Source: Cristatella mucedo (taxonomy: Eukaryota; Bryozoa; Phylactolaemata; Cristatellidae). From it: a stretch of 64,000 nucleotides of DNA. Of the stretch, positions 53,735-64,000 are shown piece by piece; the stretch's first letter is position 1; every line of letters begins with the position of its first letter. The notes under the pieces are model-generated. The model saw nothing but the letters and a program-made list of their open reading frames with translations. It was not told the DNA's origin and searched no databases. The DNA is taken from contig WPIO01000169.1 of the NCBI GenBank assembly GCA_009760855.2, positions 370,001 through 434,000 on the forward strand, in the 5' to 3' direction. The position numbers and the translations under genes were made by a program.

Positions 53735-55600
53735 ATGATAAAAATAGAAAGACTGCATCGCGCGGTCGGAAAACCCAATCTCTATCTAAAAACTTAGCAT
53801 TTGCTTTAAAGGAAGAATGATTGAACAGTTGGTTGTTGACATGCTCAACAAGCTTATGAGGCAACAAGTTTTACATGGTTAGAGGAGACACGCACAGGGT
53901 CAGCATGAAAATGTGATTTCTGGCAGCATGCTCAAAACCAGCACACATAAAAACGCTGAGGACGAATTATATCTACTCGCTAAACGATGTGAACGATGTA
54001 TATGTTTTTAGCTTCTTTTAAATGTCATCATGAAGTGCCTAGATAGAGATTATTATTCCGTCCTCGTTTCAACTGTAAAAATAATATAATTACCTATACT
54101 TCGCACAAACCTCCAATCCTATGGAGACAGTGCATACAGTTCGTATGGTCTCAAAGCCTGGAACTCAATTCCGACTTGCGAAACGACATATCCTGGTTTG
54201 ACCCCAATGGAAAAGAAACTACAAACATTCCTATTGATCACAGCATATAGTGGGTCCATTTGATTCGTCCTTTATGTGCTTATGCGTGCTGACGCTTTGC
54301 ATGCTGCAGATAACCACACTTAAAAGCTGACCTTGTTCAAGTCGCGTAAACTAACCTATTCTTGTCGTTTATTATGCAACGTACCACTGACTATTTGATC
54401 GTTTTTCCTGTGCAGCTAACGTAAAGCACCTAAAGAGAGGTTGAGTTCTCTGAGGTACCTTTGTAAAGTTTATTATTATTATTACTATTATCATGTGAGG
54501 GACAGCGTTTACGCCAGGTAGAAGTAACTTCTAGGCTTTGGAAGGGTGCGAACTGAAGGTACGGTCTCCAAAGAATTCGAGGTTCGTATAAGTTGTGGGT
54601 AAAAAATTCGATTCAGAAAAAACAGGTGGTACGATGCTTAGCCTGGTGAAGGAATAGATCGCATAGGTAGGCTGGAGCGAGAGAACGAAAGGACCTAAAA
54701 GGGCGCGTCAGAACTTTGAAGTCGCTGCTTGACTGAGAGCCAGTGCAGGTCGGAAAGACGTGGCGGATGAGGCAACTGCGACGCTAACGACAGATCAGTG
54801 TGGCCACTAGTTTCTGCACCAGCTTAAAGTGCCTGATTGCAAAGGCTGATAGACCAGCAAGCAGTGAGTTACAGAAGTAAAGACGGGATATAATAAATTC
54901 ATGTACCAGTGTAGATGTAATATATGTGTTTTAAGAATGCATTTTAGCAATTTTGTGTAGTTGAAAGTAGGCATAGTTGACCTTGGAGCTAATGTGGTCG
55001 TCTAAGGAAAAAGCAATTTGAAACAGTACATCTATGTTTCCCACAGATTAATCATGAAATAAGCTAGCAGAGCCAATTTCGAGTGTTATTTTTTCAATAT
55101 CCGAATCACACTCGGTTTGTGCATAGCTGTTAAGTAGGTGTTATCATCACTCTGTTTAAGAAAGGTTGCTGACATCCGTGAGCGGATATTATCAATACAA
55201 GCAACGAGGGAGTTGACAGAATACGACATGCTAAAGGGCTGTGAGGGACCAAAGCAAAGGTAAAGCCTAGGTTTTGCCCAAAACCCCATAGGCAAGAGGG
55301 AGAGTATGCACTGAGAAAGGAACCTAACCAGGCACAGAGCCTTGAGGTGCCCCATACGTCAGTGGTTCCTCGGATTATCTTTGTCTGTTCACCTCAATAC
55401 TGAGATATGATCTGAAGCTTCGCAGGGCAGTGCTAATGATGCTCTGGCGAGATGAGAGGCACTGGAGAACGACTCGGGATCGATAGTAACAAAAGCTGCC
55501 GAAAGATAGAGCAAAACCAGCAATAAGACCCTACTGACATCTGCATTCCCAAGAAAGTCGTTATGCACTAGAAGCGTTGCTTGCTCTCTTACTTCTTATA
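53735..55600 (-). mobile_element. Family B LINE, minus strand, interrupted
   Basis: 3' UTR at 53735-54026 (GGTCAGCATGAAAATGTGATTTCTGGCAGCATGC), continued at 54496-55600 with the coding region, including FGPSQPFSMSYSVNSLVACIDNIRSRMSATFLKQSDDNT and the RT-upstream segment. The break is filled by an oppositely oriented copy. Confidence 0.8.
54027..54495 (+). mobile_element. Family B LINE 3' end nested in another family B copy
   Basis: Plus-strand ORF end (ACCTCCAATCCTATGGAGACAGTGCATACAGTTCG...), 3' UTR and (ATT)n tail, inserted where the surrounding minus-strand copy reads TTTTAAATGT. A further terminal scrap (AAGTGCCTAGATAGAGATTATTATT) at its left edge suggests two events. Confidence 0.75.
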
Positions 55601-55867
55601 CTTACTCTCTATGTCAAGTAAAACCAAATTTTATAAACAAAAGGGAATTACTTAAAAGTATTGCATTTCCTTACGTTCATTTGGAATGTGCTTGATCTGT
55701 GCATATATTAATTAGCACTTTATTAGTTTGTAAAAACCGTACGTATTAAGGGTGAAAGGGTTTAGTACACACTTGTATTTGTTTGCACTGAGAAAAAGGC
55801 AAGTGTGGACTCGAGTTTAGAGTCAAAGCGAACATGGAATGCTAACTCAACACTTTCTTGAGGTACC

Positions 55868-56680
55868 CGAAGAGAAAATAATAACAATAATAATCACACG
55901 CTTCTTAAAGCACCATCAGAGAACTAAATCTCTTTCGAGGCGCTATAGATTTGCTGCAAAGGGAGCATGAGTGAATGGTTAGCTGTAGCCTGCTTAGTAA
56001 ACAACAAAAATTACATGATTAGGGGTAACACGCATAGGATCACCATCCAAGTATGGTTACTTGAAGCGTGCACAGTGTCAGGAGGCATTATACGATAAAG
56101 GACGAAGCACAGGGACTCACTATATGATGTCCTGAATAGGTGCGTTTCTAATTTCTTTTAAATGTGGTCAAGTCAGGGGATGTCGTGAAGGAAGTCGCGA
56201 GTGAGTTCCAAGCTTTGGGAGCATGCGAACTAAAATCATAATATCCAGAGGGTTTGAGGTTTGTAAGAGGTATAGGTAAACAGCTACATTTAAAAAAAGC
56301 GGGTGATGCGTTGCTTAGAATGGTGGGGCATTAGATCTAGTAAGGAGTCTGGAGCGAAATAATGAAGAGACCTGGAAGTGAGTGACAAAACCTTGAATTC
56401 GATCCGTTGCTTGAATTACGTTGACAGTGAAGATCGGCCAGAAGTGGTGTGATGTAGCAACAGCGACGCTTACGACAGACAAGCCGGGCTGCAGATTTGA
56501 ACAGGCTGTAAGTGCCTGATTGCACAGGTCGATAGACCAGCAAGCAGTGAGTTATACAAATCAAGAAGGGATATTACAAATGCATGGACTAGCTTAGATG
56601 TGGTATCCATATCTAAACAAGCCCGAATTCTAGTATTGTTATGTAGCTGAAAGTAGGCAGACCTGACGCTGTCACCTGAT
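55868..56680 (-). mobile_element. Family B LINE, minus strand
   Basis: AATAATAACAATAATAATC tail, 3' UTR (CACCATCAGAGAACTAAATCTC), and the coding part with SAARLVCRKRRCCYITPLLADLHC. 5'-truncated near 56680. Confidence 0.85.
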
Positions 56681-57527
56681 TACAGATTAGTCGTGAGATA
56701 TATTTTAGACATTCCTTACTTTTGCTTTAGAAGTTGACTTCTTCTGCGATCAGGTTAGGCATGATTTCAGGACGATTGAATTCAAAAGCTGCAACAGGGG
56801 TCACTGCCGTTATCACTGCCAAACAATGCAGAGTATACGCATATATTCGGAACAACTCGGTAGAAATTATGGTATCCGTCAATTTTCAGGATTTCGGTTG
56901 AGCATGGCATTGATATTCACCAAAGTTCAGCCAGGAAGTTTTCTGAATCCTGAAATTTTGCTCAACAAGAAGGTTATTTGGATGAAAAATAGGTAATATG
57001 TCTAAGTATGTCACTAGAACACGTCGATCAAGAAAGCACTCTTCTCTATTAAATGTTGAACAGTAAAGCTACTATCCATAGGATTAGCGTCAGACGACAT
57101 CCGAGAATGATCAGCAATTACAAATCGATGCAAGCCATAAATTATGAATGCTGAGTGAAGCAGGTTCAACTTCCTGATAGAACCATGCCAAAAATACAGC
57201 ACTTGAAAACGGTGCTAGTCCTAGCTGATAAGTGAGGAATTTCAGGGATTTATAAGCTCGTTATCCCGAAAAAGACTGGTAGGATCAGTATCCACTAGTG
57301 AATACTTGCCGCCCTAAGCCAAAAATTGCATCAACAAAGATCGCTCACTTTGAGAAAATAAGTTCATATCTCAAGATTGGAGACGTCTGTTTGACAGCAA
57401 CGGAATTTCGTAGCCTAAAAAAGCTATATTGTCCCAAAAGTGACGTTGGATACCAAAAGAGAAATTAGAAACCCTACCAGACGTCGAGATTGTATGAACC
57501 ATGTCAGCCTCACAGCCTATAGGTCAC
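56681..57527. other. Unique region
   Basis: No gene or repeat supported. Confidence 0.3.
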
Positions 57528-57621
57528 CTGAACTGGATATCGTACTGCACCAGCTTGGTTGCAGTGTACCATCGGCACGAAGTGCATCCCAGTTAATGTT
57601 CTTAGGGCCAAAACAGACAGT
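57528..57621 (-). CDS. Weak exon candidate, minus strand
   Basis: Acceptor TGTTCATTTACAAG and donor TTCAG|GTGACC enclose 94 bases with an open frame reading VCFGPKNINWDALRADG then LQPSWCSTISS: two Cys and two Trp in a short span, as in small extracellular modules. GC content is slightly raised. No partner exon was found on either side, and the frame is not otherwise recognised. Confidence 0.25.
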
Positions 57622-57824
57622 CTTGTAAATGAACAAAATGCACTCATTAACTAGCAGGTCTTCAAAATAAGCGAAAAATATCACAGACCGTATGTGATTT
57701 AAGCGAAGTTTGACTATTAGGTGCTCCAATGTTTAGAATACACCAGATTATGCTATTGTAGGTTGATATTATGAGTCTTAACGCTCAGGAAGTTAGTTAC
57801 TAATAAAATAACGGATCCTGATTA

Positions 57825-58165
57825 ACTTTGACGATAGAAGATTTTATCCTGCGGTTCTTAACTGTGGAACTTACTTCTATTTTGTTAAGCCACGATATAT
57901 CGTATGCTGCAACTGACTGTGGCAAATTCTATCCAGCAGTACTGTGCTACTAATTCCGTGCTACTCAATACCTCGAAAGCCGTCCTGATTCAACTATGCT
58001 TCTCATTTTCTCTTGGTTCAGAGAGGTAAAGTGTTTTGGCTACCTAATGGGTACGTGAAGGCTTTAGAGGGCTAAAAGAAGTTTGTCTGAGTAAGATTCG
58101 CTTAGCATTTTTGGCATTGTGAACTTACAGACAGGATAGCTTACAATACAACATTATGCCAGCAA
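57825..58165 (+). mobile_element. Family A LINE 3' end, old copy
   Basis: Strongly diverged but collinear with other family A ends: GTGGAACTTACTTCTATT, GACTGTGGCAAATTCTATCCAGCAGT, TTGGCTACCTAATGGGTACG, then GAACTTACAGACAGGATAG and TACAATACAACATTA. Confidence 0.65.
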
Positions 58166-58202
58166 GTAGTTGGTAAGCGTAGCCTATAAAAAAGAGATAA
58201 AC

Positions 58203-58625
58203 TGACAGTAATAATGCGTTTGATATAGGGCCTTCAGAGGACTCAATCTCTTACGAGGGCGCTTTACATTTGCTGCAAAGGAAGCACAGTTGAATGGTTA
58301 GTTGCATCATGGTCAATAAATAATAAGGAATACATGATTAGAGATTACATGCACAGGGTTGGCATGCAGGCTTGGTTAGTGGCAGCTTACTCTGTGTCAG
58401 CACGCATAAGCCCATAAAAGGACAAACCATAAGGACCCCATAAATGCTGCTATAAAAAGACGCGTTGTTAGATTTATTTAAATCAGAAAAAGTCAGGAGA
58501 TGTCACGCAAGTACAGTTTTATTCTTTGGGAGCATACGAACTAAAAGCACTTATTTGAGATATGTGCTAGGTATAGATAAAAAGCTAGATTCCGGAATGC
58601 ATGTGGCACGAATAGTAGAAATACG
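58203..58625 (-). mobile_element. Family B LINE 3' end, minus strand
   Basis: AGTAATAATGCGTTTGATATAGGGCCTTCAGAGGACTCAATCTC marks the 3' terminus (read in reverse), followed by the 3' UTR and the first part of the coding end. Older than most copies. Confidence 0.75.
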
Positions 58626-60615
58626 AAGAGCTGCCTAAAATTAAGTCAAAGTGAATGCCGAATTCGTTTCTGGTGATGAAATATGCCAGCTGCAGAATGC
58701 TATGATGCGATAGCGATTTAAAATCAAACCAACTTAAAATATTTAAGGGATTGAATACATAAGTACTTGAGCTAACTGTGCCCATTTTACACAGTCACTA
58801 TCTCATTGGCTGATGGCTTGCTTAGAACTGGGCTAGTTAAACCTAGGGATGTAAAAAACAGTTTTGGAACGTAGTCCTCGTCAACTGGGTCAAATCGAAG
58901 CTGTGAGATCTTAAAAGTACAATCACATGGGCGTTATACTAGTCAGCTCTTTGCATAAGTTTATTGAAAATGCCTCGTTTTCATGAGATAGTTATCTCAA
59001 AACTATGACTGCAACTAGCTAGAGAGATTAACGAACTAAGAGTATATCTTAGCACACCACCAACTATTCCATTGAATTGGATAATATAAGGATGGGTTCA
59101 CCAATTTTCTGTTAGCAATGATTATGCAGCCAGAGACATTAAGCAGCTACATATCTAGCTCAATGCAAACCAAAAATTAAATCGAGTGATTCAGGGTTAG
59201 AACCACCTACTTGGATGAAGAAGTGAGAGCACATTACCTCTAAGTTACGATTCAGGAATGAATAGGCACGTCACTGGCCGATTTGTCCATAGGTTATTAA
59301 ATTCTCAAGATTTAAGTAGAGATTCTAACGTGCTGCCATTATTAACGTGTTGCCAGATTAGAGCAATTTTGTGAAGAAGACAGAGATTTATTAAGTAAGA
59401 AACCACATATTTATAATTTCCTTTCAGGCGTGCTGTGACAGGTTTGTAGACCAAATGCTGAGAAATGTCTTCATAGGATTTACAAAACTGATCATCGACT
59501 TGGCCTAGTAGAAGTGGTTATAGACGAGTTATATGCAAACATGTATGAAGAAGGTGAGAGAATAAGAGTAGGGGCTTGAGAGTATCGTGATTAAAAGTGT
59601 CACAAACGTCTGCTAAATGTATTATTTTCACGGCAATGACATTGGTCTAAGCATATCTATTTACGATACCATTGATCACACCGAGAATAGCAGTCTCTGA
59701 ATAATTAATTAATATGAAAATCAGCTGATTAAAAAGACTTATTGGTACAGCTGCAGAAGAGCCATAAACGGATTTTACCACGGCTTGAAGCTGGCAACAT
59801 AATATCGCTCACTGTAGGATTCAAACTCACGACCTTGGTCGTGAAGTGGAAGCCACTCAACTCCTGGGCTAAAATCAAGCTGTTTGATAGGGCGAAACGT
59901 TTTCTAACGAAGCAACTGTCACATACTTCGAAAATTGTTTGCGCAAAAATTCATCTCGAAAGTGCTTTTATGAAATCGAGATGGGAGACTGGCGAATATT
60001 TTGTTACGTTTTCTTGCTCGACCCATACTTAAGCAGCATGGATAAAAAATGGCCAATTTTGAAATCATAAGGCGATCCATTTCTCTAAAAAGAGCATTAA
60101 AAGTCGCTTTATTTAAAATGGATAACCAGATTTGTCTTGTATGGCCATAATTATTGCTTTACAAAATTTAAAGCGGAAACGAGTGCTGAAATGTGTTCTT
60201 AATCAAAATATGAAAGTTTTTGAATTTACTATGAAAGGGTGAGTGACTCTATCAGCAAGGTTAATGTGCTCAGAGCTTTTCTACATAGAGGTCAAAACCA
60301 CATCCTTATCAATCCAATACAATATTTTTCGCCAGGTCCACTACTATTCTCCAGAGAGTTTCACTAACCCGGCAGCTTGACCTCGTCGCTTGCAGCTTGA
60401 CCTTGTCGCTGGCCAGGGCCAGAATTTTCAAAGTTATGTAAACGACACATGACCAGTTTCCATTCAGCAGTTACTGCACTATAGCCTAAAAACGCAGTTT
60501 TTAGTTTCAGTTACCAATTTTTACCTTGCCTTAACGATTGTCAGCTGTTAGTATGACAGCGTTCCAAAGGATAGCCGGCCTATGGATAGTTGAGAAAGTG
60601 CTTGGGAATTCAATT
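58626..60615. other. Unique AT-rich region with SINE remnant
   Basis: A minus-strand SINE remnant at about 59790-59880 shows CACGACCAAGGTCGTGAG and a B-box-like TTTGAATCC. No gene is supported. Confidence 0.4.
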
Positions 60616-60702
60616 TATTAATAATAATAATAATAGCACATTTGTTTAGCACCCTCTGAGAACTCAATCACTTTCTAGGCACTTCACATATACTGTAAAG
60701 GA
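60616..60702 (-). mobile_element. Family B LINE tail, minus strand
   Basis: TTAATAATAATAATAATAG and CACCCTCTGAGAACTCAATCAC...GGCACTTCACAT; cut off at the start of the oppositely oriented copy. Confidence 0.75.
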
Positions 60703-61656
60703 TTCTAAACTTACTAGTTATGGGCAAACCCAGTGTGATTCAGATATTCGGAAGGCTGACTGTCAAAATTGACTCTGCCAGCATATTTCCCGTCGAATCA
60801 GCTTGAAATCTGGGTGTCAAATTCCAAAGCGACCTCTCGTTAGACGACCACATCAGCTCCACAGTCAAATCTGCCTATTTTCCGCTCACTAACATTGCTA
60901 AAATCCGGGCTCGTTTAGATAAGGATACCACGTCAAAGTTGGTCAATGCATTCGTCGCATCCTGTCTCGACTTCTGCAACTCACTGTTTAGTGGCCTACT
61001 AGCATGTCCGATCAGGCGATTGCAGCTGGTGCAAAACTCTGCAGCTAGGCTTGTCTGTCGTGAGCGTCGCAGTTGCCACAATACTCCACATATCGCCGAC
61101 CTGCACTGTTTACCAGTCAAGCAACGGATTGACTTCAAGGTTTTGTCGCTCACTTTTAGGTCCCGTCATTCTATGGCTCCAGCCTATCTTACCGACATGC
61201 TTCCCCATCAGGCCAAGCATCCTACCACCCGCTTTTTGGAATCCAACCGTCTAGAAATACCTCGTACAAACCTGAAATCCTTTGGAGACCGTGCACTCAG
61301 TTTGTATGCTCCCAAAGCGTGGAACTCCCTCCCGACGTGCAACACATCATCCCCTGACATGACCACGTTTAAAAGGAACTTAAAAACACAACTATATAGG
61401 ACAGCATTTAGTGGGTCCCTGTGAATCGTCCTTGATGTACTTATGCATGCTGACACTGTGCTTACTGCCACTAACCACATTTGCATGCTGACCCTGTGCA
61501 TGTCAACCCTAACCATATTATTCATTTTGATTGTTTTTCAAACATGATTTTAATTACCATTCAATTGCATTTCCCTTTGCAGCAAATGTAAAGCTCCTTG
61601 AAAGAGATTAATTTCTATGAGGGCGCTTTATCAAGTGCATTATTATTATTATTATT
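60703..61656 (+). mobile_element. Family B LINE, well preserved plus copy
   Basis: From VMGKPSVIQIFGRLTVKIDSASIFPVES through NIAKIRARLDKDTTSKLVNAFVASCLDFCNSLFSGLLACPIRRLQLVQ, ADLHCLPVKQRIDFKVLSLTFRS, FGDRALSLYAPKAWNSLPTCNTSSPDMTTF, TAFSGSL-stop, the complete 3' UTR and (ATT)n. A 161-codon frame is still open. Confidence 0.9.
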
Positions 61657-62036
61657 CACGGTCGTACGGTGAGTGGTAGGACCCCTTCGCCAGACACACA
61701 CACTCAGGGAACTTCTCAAAAGAGGATGCATCTACAGTGCCTCCATACTCCTGCCTGCCTGCTGCCTGCTGCCTGTAAAGAAACTGGGCCTCTTCCATGC
61801 GAGGTTAACTGCCCATGCCAGTCCGAAGACAAACCTTTAAGCAAGGTTTAACGCTCTCAGAGCATCAATTCTTGCCAATCGGTACAGCTCATCGGGCTTG
61901 ATCGTGCTGCCTATTGTACAGCACGGCTCATGAACTAGCGACCGTCGAACCTGCGACCAAGACTCGAAGACGGCATCTCGCTGCTCGCAGCGACTAAAGG
62001 CACCGACCGCGGCTACCTCACAATAAGGTAAGCAGC
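61657..62036. other. GC-richer unique segment
   Basis: Contains a CCTGCCTGCCTGCTGCCTGCTGCCTG-type simple repeat (61751-61777, described here as CCTG/CTG units) and a donor-like AATAAG|GTAAGC just before 62031. Confidence 0.4.
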
Positions 62037-62147
62037 ATGACGACAGATATGAGGCAGCCGAACAGCCAGTACCAGCAGCCAGTAGCAGCAGCAGCAGCTG
62101 CAGCCACCAGCACGGCCATCAGTCCCATCAACTATGCGAGACACTGA
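62037..62147 (+). other. Short Gln/Ala-rich open frame
   Basis: 36 codons from ATG to TGA: MTTDMRQPNSQYQQPV, seven Ala, then TSTAISPINYARH. The Gln and Ala tracts come from CAG/GCA triplet repeats. No flanking signal makes it a gene; it could be the remnant of a low-complexity exon. Confidence 0.2.
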
Positions 62148-64000
62148 GAAGCAGCGAGATGAGGAAACGTCAACTCGGGTAGCCGCAAGGGGAACGACGG
62201 CAAGGTAGCTAGGATTAGGTATTGGTAGTATGAATAGGTGCAGTTAGGATCTGGCCACTCGGATACATTGTCCTGGCTGAAAGTTCTATCAAAATGCATG
62301 CCGGCATTGCTGACAGGGGGCATCGAGTCCGCACGAGCTCACGAAGCGGCTTCTACTGAATAAGATCTGCATGCGTTGAGATAAGCAGAGTTAGGTTATA
62401 TAAGATGATGATAGCAAGGAGTTGTAGAAGTGATGTTTTTCAATTGTGTGACTCCTGATTTAAGTAGGGTTACGCACAGAAGCCATAGGAGAAAATGAGT
62501 CGGTCAGTATGTAAAATGCTTAAGGGGGCAGGCAATTTATCAAAATAAATGCTGAAATCACTCATAACGTGGAATTAATTATTTCTCCATTACTGGATCA
62601 AAATGAAATAAGAGGCAGCATGGTTTTAGAGGAAGTGAAACAGGAGAGATAGAAATGAGTGCTTCGATGGTACTGCAAAAAGCTTAAAATTGAAAGATGA
62701 GCATTCAATAATGGTGATTCTTCTCCGATTTAGAATGATCGTGAGGTATGAAACAAAGACCAGCTGGTTTAGTTCAGAATTCTAACGACAAGCATTACGA
62801 CGTGCCGTTGGGGCTATAGCATGCCTGATAAACACCAAGTGAGAGTGATGAACTGCAGTGCCTTAGGGAAGTAACACAGGGCTGCACGAAAAAATAGAGG
62901 GAATAACAAGGTTGAGGCGGTTCCTGCTTAATTAGATAGGGCTAGGCTGCAGTGGTGACTGACGGTCGGCTATCTCTGGTTGATTATCAATTTACTTACC
63001 GAAGCAACAGCAAATACATATTGCAATGCATTTTCCCGAAGATTGCATCGCAATAGTAGAAAAGCACGATCGTACCAAACAGGCAGACTATTAACATCGG
63101 AGAACCCAGAAGCCGAGGGTGGCCTGGTGAGGTAGGCTGTGGAGCTTTGGAACTCAGTTGGAAACAGTAAGCTTTAACATGTCAATAACCATGCAATTTC
63201 TTATGCTCCACGTTCATAGCATGAGCAGATATGCTTTAAACAGGTCATATATATTCTGATAGCTGACGAGAAATCAGATAATTATATCGAGAAATGTGGG
63301 AAGTGCTGCGAGAACGTTATCAGCAGGCTGGACAGTTAGTTTCTAGAGCACTGTTCTTCATAGAAACTCCACAATCGGAGGTTAGGCTCTACAGGATCAG
63401 ACGAAAAGTTTTTGACTCTCACGAAAGTTACAAGGCACTAAGCGTCCTAAGGAGAATATGTTAATTATTTTGTTTAGCTTAATCTTTGATAACCTGGAAC
63501 ATCCCCTGCATACACTTTCTTTATGCTGGTAGTGATGGAGTTAAGTGACTATAGAGCTATTCGCATATTTATACCAGCATACTAGCTGGAAATGAATCAC
63601 TTAGAGATCGTGGTTTCGCAGAATAATCAATACAAGCTTTCTAGACTGACTGCTGGTAAACAACCAGGCAATTATTTCTAGACATGTGGGAAGAGCTTCT
63701 TAGAGTGTTTCTATCGCGAGGAACATGCTCCAAAGATGTATCGGGGCAGCATTCTTAAAAGAAAGACCACACTCTTAGCTCAGATTCTCAGGAATCCGTC
63801 AGAAGTGTTCCGACTCTAACAAAATGATCAAGTCTGGCAATTTCCTATACAAAGTGTATCGGGAATTACGTTCAACTTCATCACTAGTAGTCAGGCTTAT
63901 TCCTTGCTAGCTAGTACCTAATGATTTTGACAGAGAAGAATGACTTTGCAAGCTAGCAGCATTTTGTGCTGCATGTTAACGCCAGCCTGAGAAAAGATCC
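62148..64000. other. Unique region with a diverged tandem repeat
   Basis: Segments 63230-63480 and 63590-63860 resemble each other (GTGGGAAG-GCT, CATGCTC/CACTGTTC, ACCACACTC/ACTCCACAATC, CAGA(C/A)GTGTT-type motifs), suggesting an old tandem duplication of about 0.37 kb. No gene recognised. Confidence 0.35.

Noticed and set aside
62037-62147. Micro-protein gene
   Set aside because: Composition is set by CAG/GCA repeats; no other support, so it is listed only as a low-confidence frame.

Overview
This 64 kb window comes from an animal nuclear genome. It has no prokaryotic-style operons. Coding sequence sits in short exons with GT/AG boundaries, and at least half of the DNA is decayed retrotransposon. 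The commonest repeat is a non-LTR retrotransposon of the CR1/L2 group (here 'family B'). Its 3' end reads roughly GCGCTNTATNAANTG followed by (ATT)n, as L2-clade elements do. A second CR1/L2-like family ('family A') ends in (ATTAC)n. tRNA-derived SINEs carry a tail resembling that of family B, and there is one hAT MITE resembling SPIN/URR1 elements. The species cannot be fixed from sequence alone. Nothing shows which animal group it is.

Layout. Region 1-37.5 kb: scattered + strand exons of immunoglobulin-superfamily type lie in a sea of LINE fragments. Good Ig-like exons are at 12873-13193 and 19111-19446, a probable one at 2122-2454, and broken ones at about 12084-12311 and 24690-24842. The two good exons and the probable one begin and end in phase 1, the usual arrangement for Ig domains that can be shuffled or skipped. 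A final exon at about 36625-37147 encodes a short extracellular stalk, one transmembrane helix and a Ser/Thr/Ala-rich cytoplasmic tail, with an AATAAA signal about 355 bases beyond its stop. The simplest reading is one long receptor-like IgSF gene, or the remains of an IgSF cluster, with introns of several kb. This is inference, because no transcript joins the exons.

Region 37.6-42.8 kb: LINE fragments, including a family B copy that carries two later insertions: the SPIN-like hAT MITE with an 8-bp target duplication, and a family A piece with a 5-bp one.

Region 42.8-50.3 kb: the most interesting part. A unit of about 2.9 kb is present twice in direct orientation (42811-45722 and 47408-50312). 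Each copy holds a three-exon gene on the minus strand for a small secreted peptide: signal peptide exon, acidic propiece exon, and an exon with a Lys-Arg processing site followed by a short amphipathic C-terminal peptide. In copy 1 that peptide is cationic, helical-looking and membrane-active in character, like an antimicrobial or cytolytic peptide. Between the copies the signal, propiece and 3' flank are close, but the mature peptide segment is strongly diverged and carries two 1-base deletions in copy 2. Intron 1 of both genes contains the same family B insertion, so the LINE predates the duplication.

Region 50.3-64 kb: AT-rich unique sequence with further family A and B fragments, one weak minus-strand exon candidate at 57.5 kb, and a diverged tandem repeat near the right end. 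No rRNA, functional tRNA, CRISPR array or intact transposon was found.
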